Both the position numbers and the translations under genes were made by a program. Below the pieces are notes generated by a model, which saw only the letters and a list, made by a program, of their open reading frames with translations, was not told the DNA's origin and ran no database searches. A stretch of 64,000 nucleotides of DNA from Cerrena zonata (taxonomy: Eukaryota; Basidiomycota; Agaricomycetes; Polyporales; Cerrenaceae). Position 1 is the stretch's first letter. Every line of letters starts with the position of its first letter. Where the stretch lies: NCBI GenBank assembly GCA_038087015.1, contig JASBNA010000002.1, positions 1,302,001-1,366,000 on the forward strand, given 5' to 3'. Of this stretch, positions 35,563-46,893 are shown one piece after another.

Positions 35563-38109
35563 ATGTCCGCTCATTTACAACATACCACCATGGCTAATTC
35601 TAGAAGAGTGCCTAATCTAGGGCAGCAATACTATCCTGCTCATCAAAGCTCTCAGTCATCAGGTGTTCGCCGACAGCCATCGCAACCCAATCCGTATAGG
35701 TACGCAACCGCATACCAGCCATCACACAGTAGTCATATGCAGAACAACCATAGTCGAGCTGGCTATGGGCAAGGCTATTCTAACTCACAAATGAACTATC
35801 GTCAACAAGAGGCAGCACAAGGCGTTGCTACAGGAGCCATAGGTGGGGGATATGGTCCTTACTCTGTGAGTACTTGCCATATCTGGGATGGCTGTAGCCG
35901 GATTGGTTGTACATATGACTGGTTCACTGTTATCTATGCGGTCAGGCCCTCTGACTATCACAACATTCTTCTGCGTTTATCCGACAGTATCATTTGATTT
36001 TCCTTACCCATTCTATGATAGTCAAACGTTTAATGCGACATTTGGCTACAACTTGTCGTCGCGTCATTGTTATTGACGACAGGTGACCTAAACCTGCGAA
36101 TATGAATTAGCCATACTAATGACTGTCTTCATAGTATAACCCGGTGGATGCTCGGCCCTACTACGTATTCGTCCTCACGATTCACCCACCCACCATCCAA
36201 CGGAATACCAGCTATATCGGGCGAAAAAGCCGCCTTAGCTGCTACGAAAGTTGCGAACAGTAATTCCGTCCCTGCTTATATGTGGGATGCAAAAGATCCA
36301 GACCTGAACGATGCATTACACAACCCCGATCCAGTACAAGATAGAGCGTTAGATCGTTCATTCACGATCTTCTCACCGAGAGGTTGGTCCAACGTATCTG
36401 CTCTGGCCCTTCTCATTAGGTGGCTTGCTTGTCTTGTTCATCGGATATCCTATCCTTATCTGGGCCCGCGAAAACAATCGGGTGATTGGCTTCAATCTAG
36501 GGGGCATTAACGGCACTGGCCAGTTCCCTGACATTCCCAACATGCCATCCCTGATAGACAAAGATACTGACAAGCAGTTTTATACTCGTACGGGTACCGA
36601 CGGTCAGAAGTACAACTTGGTATTCAGTGATGAGTTTGAGACTGAAGGTCGAACATTCTGGCCTGGCGATGATCCGTTTTGGGAAGCGGTTGACTTGAAT
36701 TACTGGCCAACGGGTGACATTGAATGGTATGACCCACAGGTGCATTCTGTAATTAAACTGCTTTATCTTTAGTTTTATTGACGGTCCTATTGTAGGCTAT
36801 CACTACGGAAAACGGAAAACTAGTGATCACTATGCAGGAAATAAACAATCACGACCTCAACTTTCAAAGTGGCATGATCAATCATGGAATAAACTCTGCT
36901 TCACCACTGGCTATATCGAGGTGTCTGTTAGTATGCCCGGCCGGCCGCAAGCACCCGGCCTATGGCCAGCTGTATGGACGATGGGTAACCTTGTACGTTT
37001 AATTTTTTGAAACAATTTTTACCTGGCTAAAATCTCACACTCAGTGATTCGCAGGGGCGTGCTGGCTACGGTGCAACGACTGAAGGGATGTGGCCATACA
37101 GCTATGACACGTGCGATGTAGGCACGTTCATAAACCAAACTGACCACGACGGAAACCCTGCTGTTGCGGCTACAGGTGGTAAAGACGGTGCTCAACTCAG
37201 CTTCCTTCCAGGACAACGTCTCTCTGCTTGTACATGTCCTGGATCCGATCATCCTGGTCCATCTGTAAACACCGGTCGCGGTGTCCCCGAAATCGACATT
37301 TTTGAGACCCAGATCGACACCAGTCGGTTCCAAGCAGAAGTGTCGCAAAGTCTCCAAATAGCACCGTACAACCTCCACTACGTGGTTGACAATTCGACAG
37401 ATGCGACAACCATCTATGATTCGTCCATCACGAAGTTCAATACGTACACAGGTGGCCCATACCAACAAGCCGTCTCTGCGGTGACCGATATAAACAATGC
37501 GGACTATGATGACCAAGGGTATGCCACGTACGGATACGAGTGGTGGTCAGATCCGAACAACCGAGACAGTGGATACGTTACGTGGTTTAGCCAAGGGTCT
37601 CCCACATGGAAGGTTACTTCGCAAACCATTGGTCCTGACTCTGCTACAGAAGTGAGTCAGAGGCTGATCGCGGAAGAGCCAGTAGTGCGTTTCACTCCAT
37701 ATTTGATAGAAATTAAAATTAATGATTGGGCATATTACAGTCCATCATCATGAATCTTGGAATGTCGCGTGAGTAGTATCTCAATAATCTTGATATTTAT
37801 GGGGCACTAATTTATGTGACAGCTACGTTCCAGCAACAAGACTTTAAACATCTAACATTCCCGGTCAAGATGTACGTCGACTATGTGCGCGTATACCAAC
37901 GAGCTGGTGTCCAGGATGGGGTTGGCTGCAGCCCGCCATCACACCCTACTGCTGATTATATCCAAAAGTATGACATGCCTATTCGCATTATCGTTTTACT
38001 AATGCTTTTGTGCGACAGTCACCTGAATGCGTACTCGAACCCAAACCTCACCACATGGCACCAAGCAGGGTACAACTTCCCTCGAAACTCAAAATACGAC
38101 GGATGTTAA
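35563..38109 (+). pseudogene. KRE6/SKN1-type beta-1,6-glucan synthesis protein (GH16 fold), frame broken three times
   Basis: The gene has a cytosolic Gln/Ser/Tyr-rich N-terminus (exon 35563-35865), a signal-anchor helix, and a GH16-like lumenal domain. Recognisable blocks are [109 protein letters not shown] and MYVDYVRVY. The C-terminus ends PRNSKYDGC. The family acts in the ER/Golgi in wall beta-1,6-glucan synthesis. Continuity fails at about 36150 (phase after YNPVDARPYY), about 36418 (ALALLI to GGLLVLFIGYPIL) and about 36880 (FQSGM to [13 protein letters not shown]). No plausible intron repairs these. Downstream exons are in phase. Either this copy is decaying or the assembly has indels here. 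Confidence 0.75.
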
Positions 38110-38839
38110 GGCACTGCTTGCTCCTCCTCGTCTGAAGTCCCCCTCTCAGTGCCTGACGTCTTGCATTACGCTATTCATATTCATGTTGACCCTTATGCAG
38201 TATCAATGCGCTACGACCCGCTACGAACATCTACAGGACCCATATCCCTATAACATATTTCTTACCCGTCACAGTGCTTTCATCACCATCTTCTGCTTTC
38301 ACCACTCAGTACACGGTATACACCGAATACTCATGGTCTATTAATAACTGTTTTTTGCAGTTATCGCAGATCAGACTATTCAAGGCATAGTAATTTAAAG
38401 TCCAAATTTATGTCGCATCTTTTCCGCCGGAGTTTCCACGTAGATGTCTCATTTCGTAAGACGACCTCCACAACTGGGGATACCGCAACATATCAAGGAT
38501 CTGATTGGTCGCACACCACTGACCCCTCACAATAGGATGAATCATTTATATCATCATCGATGAGGAACTTGTATGTCCTTGTGTTGTTCATGATGTTGAA
38601 CCCGTCTTTCTTATGTATGTCTTGCTCTGCTTCTATTAAGAAAACGGACGTCAGGATTGTATTTGTTGAGGATCTCAAGATTCGGGGTCACTTCGTCGAT
38701 TTCGTTATCAAGATTCAAAGTTCAAAAAGGGCCGGCTTCAAGGCTCCCTCCCGGACCGCCAACTGGAAACCATATATACATATAGCACCCTTCTCAAGGT
38801 ACTAAATATACCCCCTTGACCTTTTCAGCACTCGACAAC
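38110..38839. other. Intergenic: KRE6-like 3' end and hydrolase promoter
   Basis: No gene is seen. A TATATA element at 38773-38778 lies 62 nt upstream of the hydrolase ATG. Confidence 0.45.
38773..38778 (+). promoter_or_regulatory. TATA-like box of the alpha/beta hydrolase gene
   Basis: TATATA within CATATATACATATAG, 62 nt upstream of the start codon at 38840. Sequence match only. Confidence 0.35.
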
Positions 38840-40135
38840 ATGTCTACCACTACCGAGCGCAAACAATGGCAGCCCATCCACCCAGAATTCCTTCCGAAAT
38901 TATTACCGGAATACATTGCACATCACAACGCGACAACTCTATGGGGACCATCTGTTCACCAGATTCCTTGGGACCCAGCTATTCGCCTGAACCCTCCAGT
39001 TGCTGGAGGTTCCGTTCCGCTTCAAGTTGGAAGTACGAAGGATATATCCCTGAGTAAATTCAAAGTTCGGGTATTCACACCTGAAGGCAATGCACCGGAA
39101 GGTGGTTGGCCAGTATTTATTTATTTCCACGGCGGTATGCCGTTCCAATAACTATATAGGCGTATTTAATCACTCATCTTGGATTTGCAGGCGGCTGGTG
39201 TCTTGGAGATATCAATACTGAGAACGCATTTGCGACGAATGCATGCAAACGTTTGCAGCCATGTTGTATCTCTAAACCTTATAATAACGTATTGATTTGA
39301 CAGGTGCAAGTTGTGTGGTAGTGTCCGTCGATTATCGTCTTGGTCCAGAACAACCTTACCCTGCTGCTGTCGAAGATACTGAAGAAGTCCTTCAATGGGT
39401 CTTCAAGGATGCTCAGAGCGAGCTGAACATCAATCCAAGCAAGATTGCAGTGGGTGGATCGTCCAGGTAGGATTTCAAGCTCAGGCTTATACTGCATAAT
39501 GGGATCTAATCCTGAGTCGTAATCTGAACTAGCGGCGGGAACTTGGCTGCTGTAGCTACTCACAAGGCTGCTTTGTACAACCCTCCGATTCCCATCATCT
39601 TCCAGGTCTTGGTTGTTCCAGTTATCGATAACACGGCTTCTGTTTCTGGAGATCCGTACCTTTCATGGAAGGTAAACGGGAACACCCCAGCCCTCAGCCC
39701 GGAAAAGATGATATGGTTCAGAAGTAACTACATGCCAAACGAGACTGATTGGAAGAACTGGGACAACTCGCCGATTTACGCTCCAGACGGATCCTTTGCA
39801 AAGTCACCAGACGCATGGATCGGGGTTGCGGAGCTTGATATCTTGCGAGACGAAGGACTTGCTTATGGCGAGAAACTGAAAACCTTTGGTAAGAATGTCG
39901 AGATCAAGATCTACAAGGGGGCACCGCATCCTATAATGGCACAGGACGGTACGTATATACATTTAGTTCGAAGAATACCTACTTTACTCATGCCTACTGT
40001 ATTTAGGGTAAGTCTTGACTGGTGATTGCAAGGTGAATCGCATCTGACCTTATTGTTAGGGCTTTAGAAGTCGGGAGACAGCTCGTAACAGATGCGGTTA
40101 CAGCTTTAGGAAAGGCTTTCGGAACCATCAATTAA
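38840..40135 (+). CDS. HSL/arylesterase-type alpha/beta hydrolase
   Basis: About six to seven exons. The first ends WPVFIYFHGG and joins GGWCLGDINTENAF, giving the HGGGW oxyanion-hole motif. Next come RASCVVVSVDYRLGPEQPYP and KIAVGGSSSGGNLAA, in which the nucleophile Ser lies in GSSSG, split by an intron. DILRDEGLAYGEKL supplies the Asp and GAPHPIMAQD the His. The fold is the alpha/beta-hydrolase_3 family (hormone-sensitive-lipase-like esterases). The natural C-terminus ALEVGRQLVTDAVTALGKAF is reached only if a single G at 40007 is kept as an exon; a plain 111-nt intron (39949-40059) gives a stop two codons later. There is no clear secretion signal. The substrate is unknown. Confidence 0.85.
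39949..40059 (+). other. Two introns flanking a putative 1-nt exon
   Basis: Exon ...CAGGACG ends at 39948. GTACGT at 39949 to TTTAG at 40006 makes a 58-nt intron, then a single G (40007). GTAAGT at 40008 to GTTAG at 40059 makes a 52-nt intron with a CTGAC branch-like motif. Both lengths are typical of this window. Joined, the codon is G-G-G and the frame continues GCT TTA GAA. Confidence 0.5.
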
Positions 40136-40226
40136 TAGCTCTGTGTAAATGCCGTAAGAATCAATATTGTAATTGTACTACTACATTTCACTTCAAGGAT
40201 GTTACAAGTCACTGGTTATTGATTAC

Positions 40227-40769
40227 TCAAGTAGCTGCAATGGCCTCGATCTCTACATCAACATCGTTGGGGAGTTTGGCGGCCTGGATGCAAGTGCGAG
40301 CAGGTTTAGGGGTAGGAAGGACTGTGAACACAAGATATTTAGTGACATATACTACCAAACAGCGTTGTGTGTTCTCACGTTTTTCGTAAACTTGGTTCAT
40401 GGATGCGAAGTCATCCATATTTTTGAGGTACACGTTGACTTTCACAACTTTCTCCCAGGATGAGCCAGCAGCTTTAAGGACGTTACCCAAGTTCTTAATG
40501 CATTGTTCCTACTTAAGCTTGAGTGATCATCACAGGACTGAGATATCGAGAGAATAACAAACGGTATGCTCCTGAATACCACCAGGTACAAGCTTGCCTT
40601 CGGCGTCCACAGGAGTCTGGCCACTAAGGAAGATAAGACCTGGGACCTTCGTTGCGTGAGCTATTTATGAATCAGCATCGTATTACTACATAACTTCAGA
40701 ACACAACTTACAAAGGATGTGAGGGAAGGCCGGGTTTTCAGCGGAGTTCAACTTTTCAATAGTCGACAT
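40227..40769 (-). CDS. RidA family enamine/imine deaminase
   Basis: Several exons on the minus strand from ATG 40769 (MSTIEKLNSAENPAFPHI). The blocks are ATKVPGLIFLSGQTPVDAEG, GGIQEHTEQCIKNLGNVLKA, GSSWEKVVKVNVYLKNMDDF and ASMNQVYEK. After a 50-60-nt intron comes LLPTPKPARTCIQAAKLPND, then VEIEAIAAT. The Arg in PARTC and the Glu in VEIEA are the conserved active-site residues of RidA (YjgF/YER057c/UK114). The trimeric enzyme hydrolyses reactive enamines such as 2-aminoacrylate to keto acids and ammonia, protecting PLP enzymes. No mitochondrial presequence is seen, so it is the cytosolic Hmf1-like form. The stop is 92 nt from the hydrolase stop, convergent. Confidence 0.93.
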
Positions 40770-41511
40770 GGTGGTAAGGGAACAAGTATGTTCTATATCT
40801 ATTTACGGTCCAGTCGACGTGAGTATCTACCAAGTGAGCCCTACGTCATATGGATCGATGGTACTGATAACGAGGGTTGTTCATGACTCATATTTGGCAT
40901 GAATTGTGCAATGCCAGATTTCATTTTCTTGAAGGTCAGGGAAGAGTTTACTGTACAGTTGGTAGCAAATGTTAGCAAAATATTTGTTTTAGTCTTCTAG
41001 CGTGTTCAAGGCTGACGGCGTTGGCGGAGTTCCGTGCTTGTTCGTGGTCGAGTATAAGAGCCTAGCCCCACCAGTCATTGTGCAGCACATGGTGAACATA
41101 AACCAAGAATCACCTTGTGCCGTCGGCAGGACTATGAAAGGAAACGGTTCACAAGTATCAAAAGACCTGCTCAGAAATCAAACTGGTCAGACGATCACCC
41201 AATTTCCACCATGCCTTGATTGACGATATCGCATAGGAATCTATCATAAAGGACAGATGATTGAGAGTGGAAACGTAGTAATAGAGGCTCAAAAATAATA
41301 CGAGCAAACCTGTACGGTGAAGACATACAGCCCAGGTGTCGGCTCCAAGCATAACTTTGAAAATAGGAAGAAACCTAAATAAACGGGAGACATAGGGACT
41401 TTGTCAGTGTATGCCCCAGAGTGGGATTTTTTTCCTGCAATATAGAATAGCATCAGCATGCTCCAAGCAGCAGCATACGTCCAAGGCAAGAATGTCACAA
41501 CCAAACTCCGA
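40770..41511. other. Intergenic: RidA promoter and RBM39 3' end
   Basis: No supportable gene. Minus-strand frames at 41158-41693 overlap the last RBM39 exon and have no family likeness. Confidence 0.45.
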
Positions 41512-43794
41512 CTACTGATGAGCTTGCAAAATAGCGTCAGAAATGAATGCAGCAGACACCTGTCTGCCACCAAACCAACGGCCATTGAGAGCTTGAATGG
41601 CTCCCTTAGCAGAGTCGATTGAATCGAACTTGACATAAATCTCGCCCTGAGGAAATGAGTCAGTAGAGTGATCTTTATACAGACGGGATGCATACCTGTG
41701 ACTCCTTTTCCACCTTGATGAAGCTGACTGGTCCGTATTTTTCTTCACATTCATTCTTGACATCTTCAGCGAGGTCCTTGTCCCAATCACGTTCGGTTTC
41801 TTCTTCGGGATCGAACATATTCTTCAATAGGACGGATCGAGATTGCATCGACTGCGGAATGTTGGGTCTTGCACTAAAGAGAGGGAAATTAACATTATCC
41901 TGCATGAGACTATAAGGTATCAGATACTTACGTAGGCTCTGGTCGAGTAGGAGCAGAATCAACCCTAGCAAGCTTCTGCATCAGCGCTTGACGAGATGCA
42001 GCATTCAAATTACCACCTAAACAAGAAAGATTGGGATTCAAATTTGACATAGAAATAAAAGCATGAGACTTACCGCCAGCTTCGTCCAGTGAGTCTTGGG
42101 GAGTGTATTTTACGCTGCCTTTTTCGTGCACGGTATTGACACGAAGCTACGTATGGGTTTATTTAGCTGCCGCAAAGAGTTAAGAGAGATCAAACTTACT
42201 GTACGTCCCGCAAGCTCAAAGCCTTCCATTTGTTCCAAAGCCATCTTGGCGTCTTCAGAACGCTTGTATCTAATAGGAAGGTGAGGTGACAGGAAAACGC
42301 AGAGGAACCATCACGTACTGAACGAAAGCGTAGCCCTTGCTACGTCCTGTCATTGGGTCTCTGTGAAGATCAACAAATTCAAGTTCTCCGAAGGGTTCGA
42401 AGACTTGTTTGATATCGGATTCTGTCAGATTGAAGTGAAGCGAACCGACGTAAAGCCTGGGGGTCTCGATAAGCCTACGAGATTACTGTGCATTCATATA
42501 ATTGACTTACTGCATTCCGCCGTGATGGGCTCTGACACCGGGAGGTAAATTGAGATTCCTGTCGAAAATGGTCAGCGATGAAATTAATCAATGAAGATTA
42601 ATTCTTACCCATCTCCTGGATGCGTTCTATTCCTTTCGGCCTCGGTGTGTTGGATGTGAATGGGGAGACCCATGACGATAGTGCCACTAAGGGCAATCGC
42701 CCGATCTACAAGTTCAACAGTTCGAAACTCAACATAGCCAATACTGAAAATTCGAAGCACCGTGAGCATATTGCTGATGTCACTATAAATAGCGACACTT
42801 ACCCCTTTGAACGTCTGGAGATCCGGTCTGTCACAATACGAGAATCCATCACAGCACCTTCACCTAACTTATCTTCAAAGAAATAGCCTAAATCACGGGC
42901 AGTAAGACGTGCAGCAAGTTGGGACACAAATACAGAGCGGGCCTCTGAATCGTCTTCCTTGGGTTCGTCTGGATTGAATGCTTCTTCCTCAGGAGCTTCA
43001 TAGGTAGGTGAGGGGCGTCTGAAAAGTCACATTAGTACAAAACGTAGGTGGATGTTCTAGATAGGTCCATACCTGATGGGCGGCACGCTTTGTCTGTCAG
43101 GTTCTGAGAGCGGCTTGGACGGCTCACGCATCTCAAGGTCTCGAATAGGTGGTACATCATCAAGCTCGTCACGAGCAGACCTACGAGGGGGTCGGTCATC
43201 TTGTCTACGATTGCTTAAAAAGGTGGTGAGCAATATTCTGGCAACGAATAAGTCTTGGGGGCTCACATCGGAGGTGCGATAGGAATATCCTCAGGACCGT
43301 CATCTTCTCTCTTACGCTTCACTCGATCGTCACCATTGCGCCCATCCAGCAGGTCATCGCCGTCCTCTCCGCGTTTACGTCGTCGATCTCGATATTCTCT
43401 TTCGTCTCGATCCCTGTCTCGGTCACCGCGATGTCCGTCTCTATCGCTTCGGTGTCTCTCTCTGCGTTCCCTCTCTCGCTCTCGCTCCCTGTCATAGTCG
43501 CGGTCGCGATGGGGTCGGTCTCGTGAACGTTCTCGCCTATCTCTACTCCTACGACGTTCTTCATAGTCATCTCGTTCTCTACGACGGTCGCGACGGTCTC
43601 TGTCTCGAGAGCGGGAACGATGTGATCGCCTGGTGCGGTGTGTTTCTGTCGACTGGTTTCGGGAGCTGTAATGACAGATTCGCGAGAAATGAGAGGTTCA
43701 TGCATGAATTCGAATAAGCGAGCACTTACGACTTTGACCTTCTATCCGGAGACATAACTCTGTCGACTTCCATCTTACCGTTAGGCGATGCCAT
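41512..43794 (-). CDS. RBM39/Rsd1-like splicing factor with three RRMs
   Basis: Many short exons on the minus strand, start 43794 (MASPNGKMEVDRVMSPDRRS). The first ~170 residues are a long Arg/Asp/Glu/Ser-rich (RD/RS) region. RRM1 contains RSVFVSQLAARLTARDLGYF and IGYVEFRTVELVDRAI. RRM2 has MQLYVGSLHFNLTESDIKQV and SKGYAFVQYKRSEDAK. The C-terminal UHM-type RRM includes YGPVSFIKVEKESQGEIYVK and ALNGRWFGGRQVSAAF, with the Arg-Trp-Phe ULM-binding signature. This is the layout of RBM39/CAPER and S. pombe Rsd1, which bridge U2AF, SF1 and U2 snRNP in the nucleus. The protein ends SDAILQAHQ. Confidence 0.93.
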
Positions 43795-44056
43795 CTTCAA
43801 CTAAATGTGTGCAGGAAAAGGAGGTTTCAATGACGGAATACAGTGAGCACACGCTTGGACAAAATGCAAGGTCGTAGGCTGAGGCTAAGGGTAATACTGT
43901 CACGCTGACGTTACACATACATCGCTCGTCACAGCGTTGAGGCGCCAATTATGTACTACAAACTCTAAATTTAAAGCTTGAAGGACCATTGAATTGAAAA
44001 TGAATTAAAGATACAGATACAAAATACAAGTGTCTATATTCTATGAGATTGATATG

Positions 44057-45411
44057 CTACAACAGTTGTGAAAGACGTTCCCGGACACGCTTCTCAGCTT
44101 GTCCAAGTTCAGTCTCGCCAGACTTCGTGTACAACTGGTTGAGAGGGTTCTCGTCACCTTCCTTTTCGAGGTCGGCTTCAATCTTGCTGAACTCCTCGCA
44201 GAACTTGCCGTTCAGGACTTGGTTGTAGAGGATATCCTTGAAGTGTGCACGGATAGCAGTGCCATCAAGCTTCAAAGCGCCACTGAGTTGACCGTATTGT
44301 GATACTGACGAATGGTGCTTAAGCTGTTAGGAGAGGCAGAACGTCAGTATATGCGCATGGGGAGACCTTCTACGACTACTTACCTGAGTAATGAAACCCT
44401 CTTCGGCTGCACGTTCGAAGATCTCAGCAGGCTCCTTTGACATCCACCTGAGAATCAATCTATTAGCAAGAGCTTGAACTGTCGGTGAGAATGTGGACAT
44501 ACATTTCGTAGCAAAGTGCCTCATCGGAACATCCGGCCTCCTGAAGGATGCTGAAAGCTTCCCTGTCGAGAGGTGAGAAAATATCTGGTACTAGATAATA
44601 ATAGAACTTACGTGAAGAGCTTGATGATGTTTGGCCACAGAGCTTGCTCGGCGAAGAGATCCATAGCTGTCTCCTCACGAGCAGACGACGCAATTGCACC
44701 AGCCTTAGTTGCACCGATAGCGCGAGACAAGGCCAAAGCGGTAGGCAATGCCTTGCTTGAGCCGTCTTGCTCAACAGACACAAAGCAGGGGAAACCTTTG
44801 CCCTTCTCATAGAGACTTCGGACTGAAGATCCGATCATCCTGGGAGCGACCATGACAACATCCTGTGTGGGCTTGAAGTTGAGTAGCTTGTAGAAAACGT
44901 TGTAACCACTGGCGACAACGATTGTGGCATCGGCCTTCAAGTTGGGTGCAAAGTCTCCATTGAAGACTCGGGGTTGAACTTGATCAGGGATCAACAAAAA
45001 TACGACTGTTCAAGAATATCATGAGGATCTGAAGCGGAGATTGTGGCTAGAAAGGGGCTTACTATCAGCAACGGCTGCAGCTTTAGCAAAGTCATTTTCG
45101 ATGGTGAAGCCTTTCGACTTTGCGTCTTCGGCGTAGTGATCCGGTCGATTCGCAACAAGGATCTTCTCGTTGGGAATGCCAGCATCGCGAAGGTTCTGGG
45201 CTTGCGCTGCTCCTTGGTTTCCGAATCTATGAACCTTGTTAGCATCTGGAAGCGATGGTATTAAATCATCGCATACCCGAGGAAGACGATGGTCTTGTCC
45301 TTGAGGAGGTTCAAGTCGGCATCAGAATCGTAGTAACTGTCACGCAATTTAGGTCAGGTTCAGATGTAGTATGAACAGGATCCGTGCTACTCACATCTTT
45401 GCGGAAACCAT
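44057..45411 (-). CDS. Bacterial-type ketol-acid reductoisomerase-like protein
   Basis: About seven exons on the minus strand, start 45411 (MVSAKIYYDSDADLNLL). The Rossmann domain opens KTIVFLGFGNQGAAQAQNLR, with the dinucleotide loop GFGNQG. VVFLLIPDQVQPRVF, VMVAPRMIGSSVRSLYEKGK and KAGAIASSAREETAMDLFAE follow. The knotted C-terminal domain includes AFSILQEAGCSDEALCYEMW, EEGFITQLKHHSSVSQYGQL and the final ERLSQLL. Asp and Glu of MDLFAEQ and the Glu of CYEM align with the magnesium ligands of class I KARI. Normal fungal Ilv5 has a mitochondrial presequence and a different N-terminus; neither is seen here. It may be a second, divergent or transferred KARI family member. Its role in valine/isoleucine synthesis is unproven. 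Confidence 0.8.
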
Positions 45412-45793
45412 CTTTGCAGGTGAGTCGTTTGGGTACTTCGAGAAGTATTTGTAGCTGTAGATTGTACGGTGTATGCTATTCTTGCCATCCTTTTATACGT
45501 CGAATCAGTAAGGGCACCGGAAGGCGACATTCCGTCTCCGGATACGAGGACACCATGCCAAAGTCTTATGACTTGGTGAGGGTCGGTCTTGGTCCACGGC
45601 TCATGGGGAGGAAAGATGAATATCCCAACTATAGGCACCGGGTGTACGGGCTGGACGGACCGCTCATCCCGGGATTCGATCTATAGTTTCCTCATGGAAA
45701 GCAAAGTCAATACTTATACTCTCACTATGATAGCATATAGAATAGTCTGGTCCCTTTCGCTTGTGTCTGTGAGAGCCAAACACGAATACGAAG
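45412..45793. promoter_or_regulatory. Divergent promoter between KARI-like and SDR genes
   Basis: 382 nt separate the two start codons, which read away from each other, so both promoters must lie here. An upstream out-of-frame ATG (MARIAYTVQSTA frame) precedes the KARI-like start and could act as an upstream ORF. No further element is claimed. Confidence 0.45.
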
Positions 45794-46856
45794 ATGTCCT
45801 CAACCCTTGTAGTAGGTAAAGTCGTTTGCATTACCGGTTCCTCTCGAGGCATCGGACGTGCTTGCGCGATCGAGTTCGCGAAACATGGCGCGACTGGACT
45901 TGTGTTGCATTACTTTGGCGATGATGAAACGACAAAGGAAATACAAACCTTGAAGCAGGAGATAGAGGGGACATACTCTCCAGCAAAAGTTACGACTATT
46001 CCGGGTGATATCGCGGACCCAAAAACTGCAACTACGGTTAGTAGAAGCGTGTTTTCAAACGATCGGATTGTTGTTTATAATTTCATAGATCATCAACGCA
46101 GGAGTGAGCGCATTCGGAAGAATAGGTAACTAAATGCATGCAATACTCAGGCGATTTTAATCGTCCACCTCTGTCGTAGATGTCCTCGTTAGCAATGCAG
46201 GGATATGTCCGTTCGCTGAATTCCTCACGATGCCCCAAGCGACATGGGAGAGGACGCGGCAGGTAAACCTCGACGGCTCATTCTATGTAACCCAAGGTAT
46301 GATCTCTCGTATCCCTCTCTCTGCATGGAAAGAATCCAACTGTTTGTAGCTGCCGCAAACCAAATGAAAAACCAAACCCCTCAAGGCGGTTCAATCATTG
46401 GTATCTCATCCATTTCCGCGTTGGTAGGAGGCGAATACCAATGGTAATATTCTTCTTGCATATATCTTTTATTTCTTACTGACGTCCTTCCACAGCCATT
46501 ACACCCCAACAAAAGCAGCCATCCTCTCCCTCATGCAGAGCTGTGCAGTCGCTCTCGGAAAATACAACATTCGAGCCAATGCTCTTCTTCCTGGAACCAT
46601 TGCTACGGACATCAACAAAGAAGATCTCTCTGATGATGCAAAGAGAGAAGGTATGATCAAGCGGACATGTCTGGGGAGGCTAGGTCGTAAGTACCACCTC
46701 AGTCCTCAACCAATCCCTATCTTTGGCTAACATCCTATTGATTCCAGAACCGGACGATCTCGCAGGACCTGCCGTATTTCTGGCAAGTGACCTAGCTAAA
46801 TACGTCACTGGTGCTTCCTTACTTGTCGACGGAGGACTTTTCGTAAATCTGCAGTG
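45794..46856 (+). CDS. Short-chain dehydrogenase/reductase (sugar or 3-oxoacyl type)
   Basis: Six to seven exons. MSSTLVVGKVVCITGSSRGI provides the TGSSRGIG nucleotide-binding loop. Next are TTIPGDIADPKTATT, INAGVSAFGRIDVLVSNAGI (NAG motif), QGGSIIGISSISALVGGEYQ with the catalytic Ser, and HYTPTKAAILSLMQS with Tyr-x-x-x-Lys. The end, LAKYVTGASLLVDGGLFVNL, is classical SDR. The length (about 260) and C-terminus resemble fungal L-rhamnose-1-dehydrogenases and other sugar dehydrogenases, but the SDR fold alone does not fix the substrate. It is divergent from the KARI-like gene, another NAD(P)-dependent enzyme. Confidence 0.88.
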
Positions 46857-46893
46857 ATATTTCAACAATAGCGTGTACAATATTTCATACGAA

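Noticed and set aside
43319..43705. Frames rich in Glu/Thr or Ser/Arg opposite the RBM39 RD region
   Set aside because: Alternative-phase translations of the Arg/Asp repeat; the RD frame is the one linked to the RRMs.
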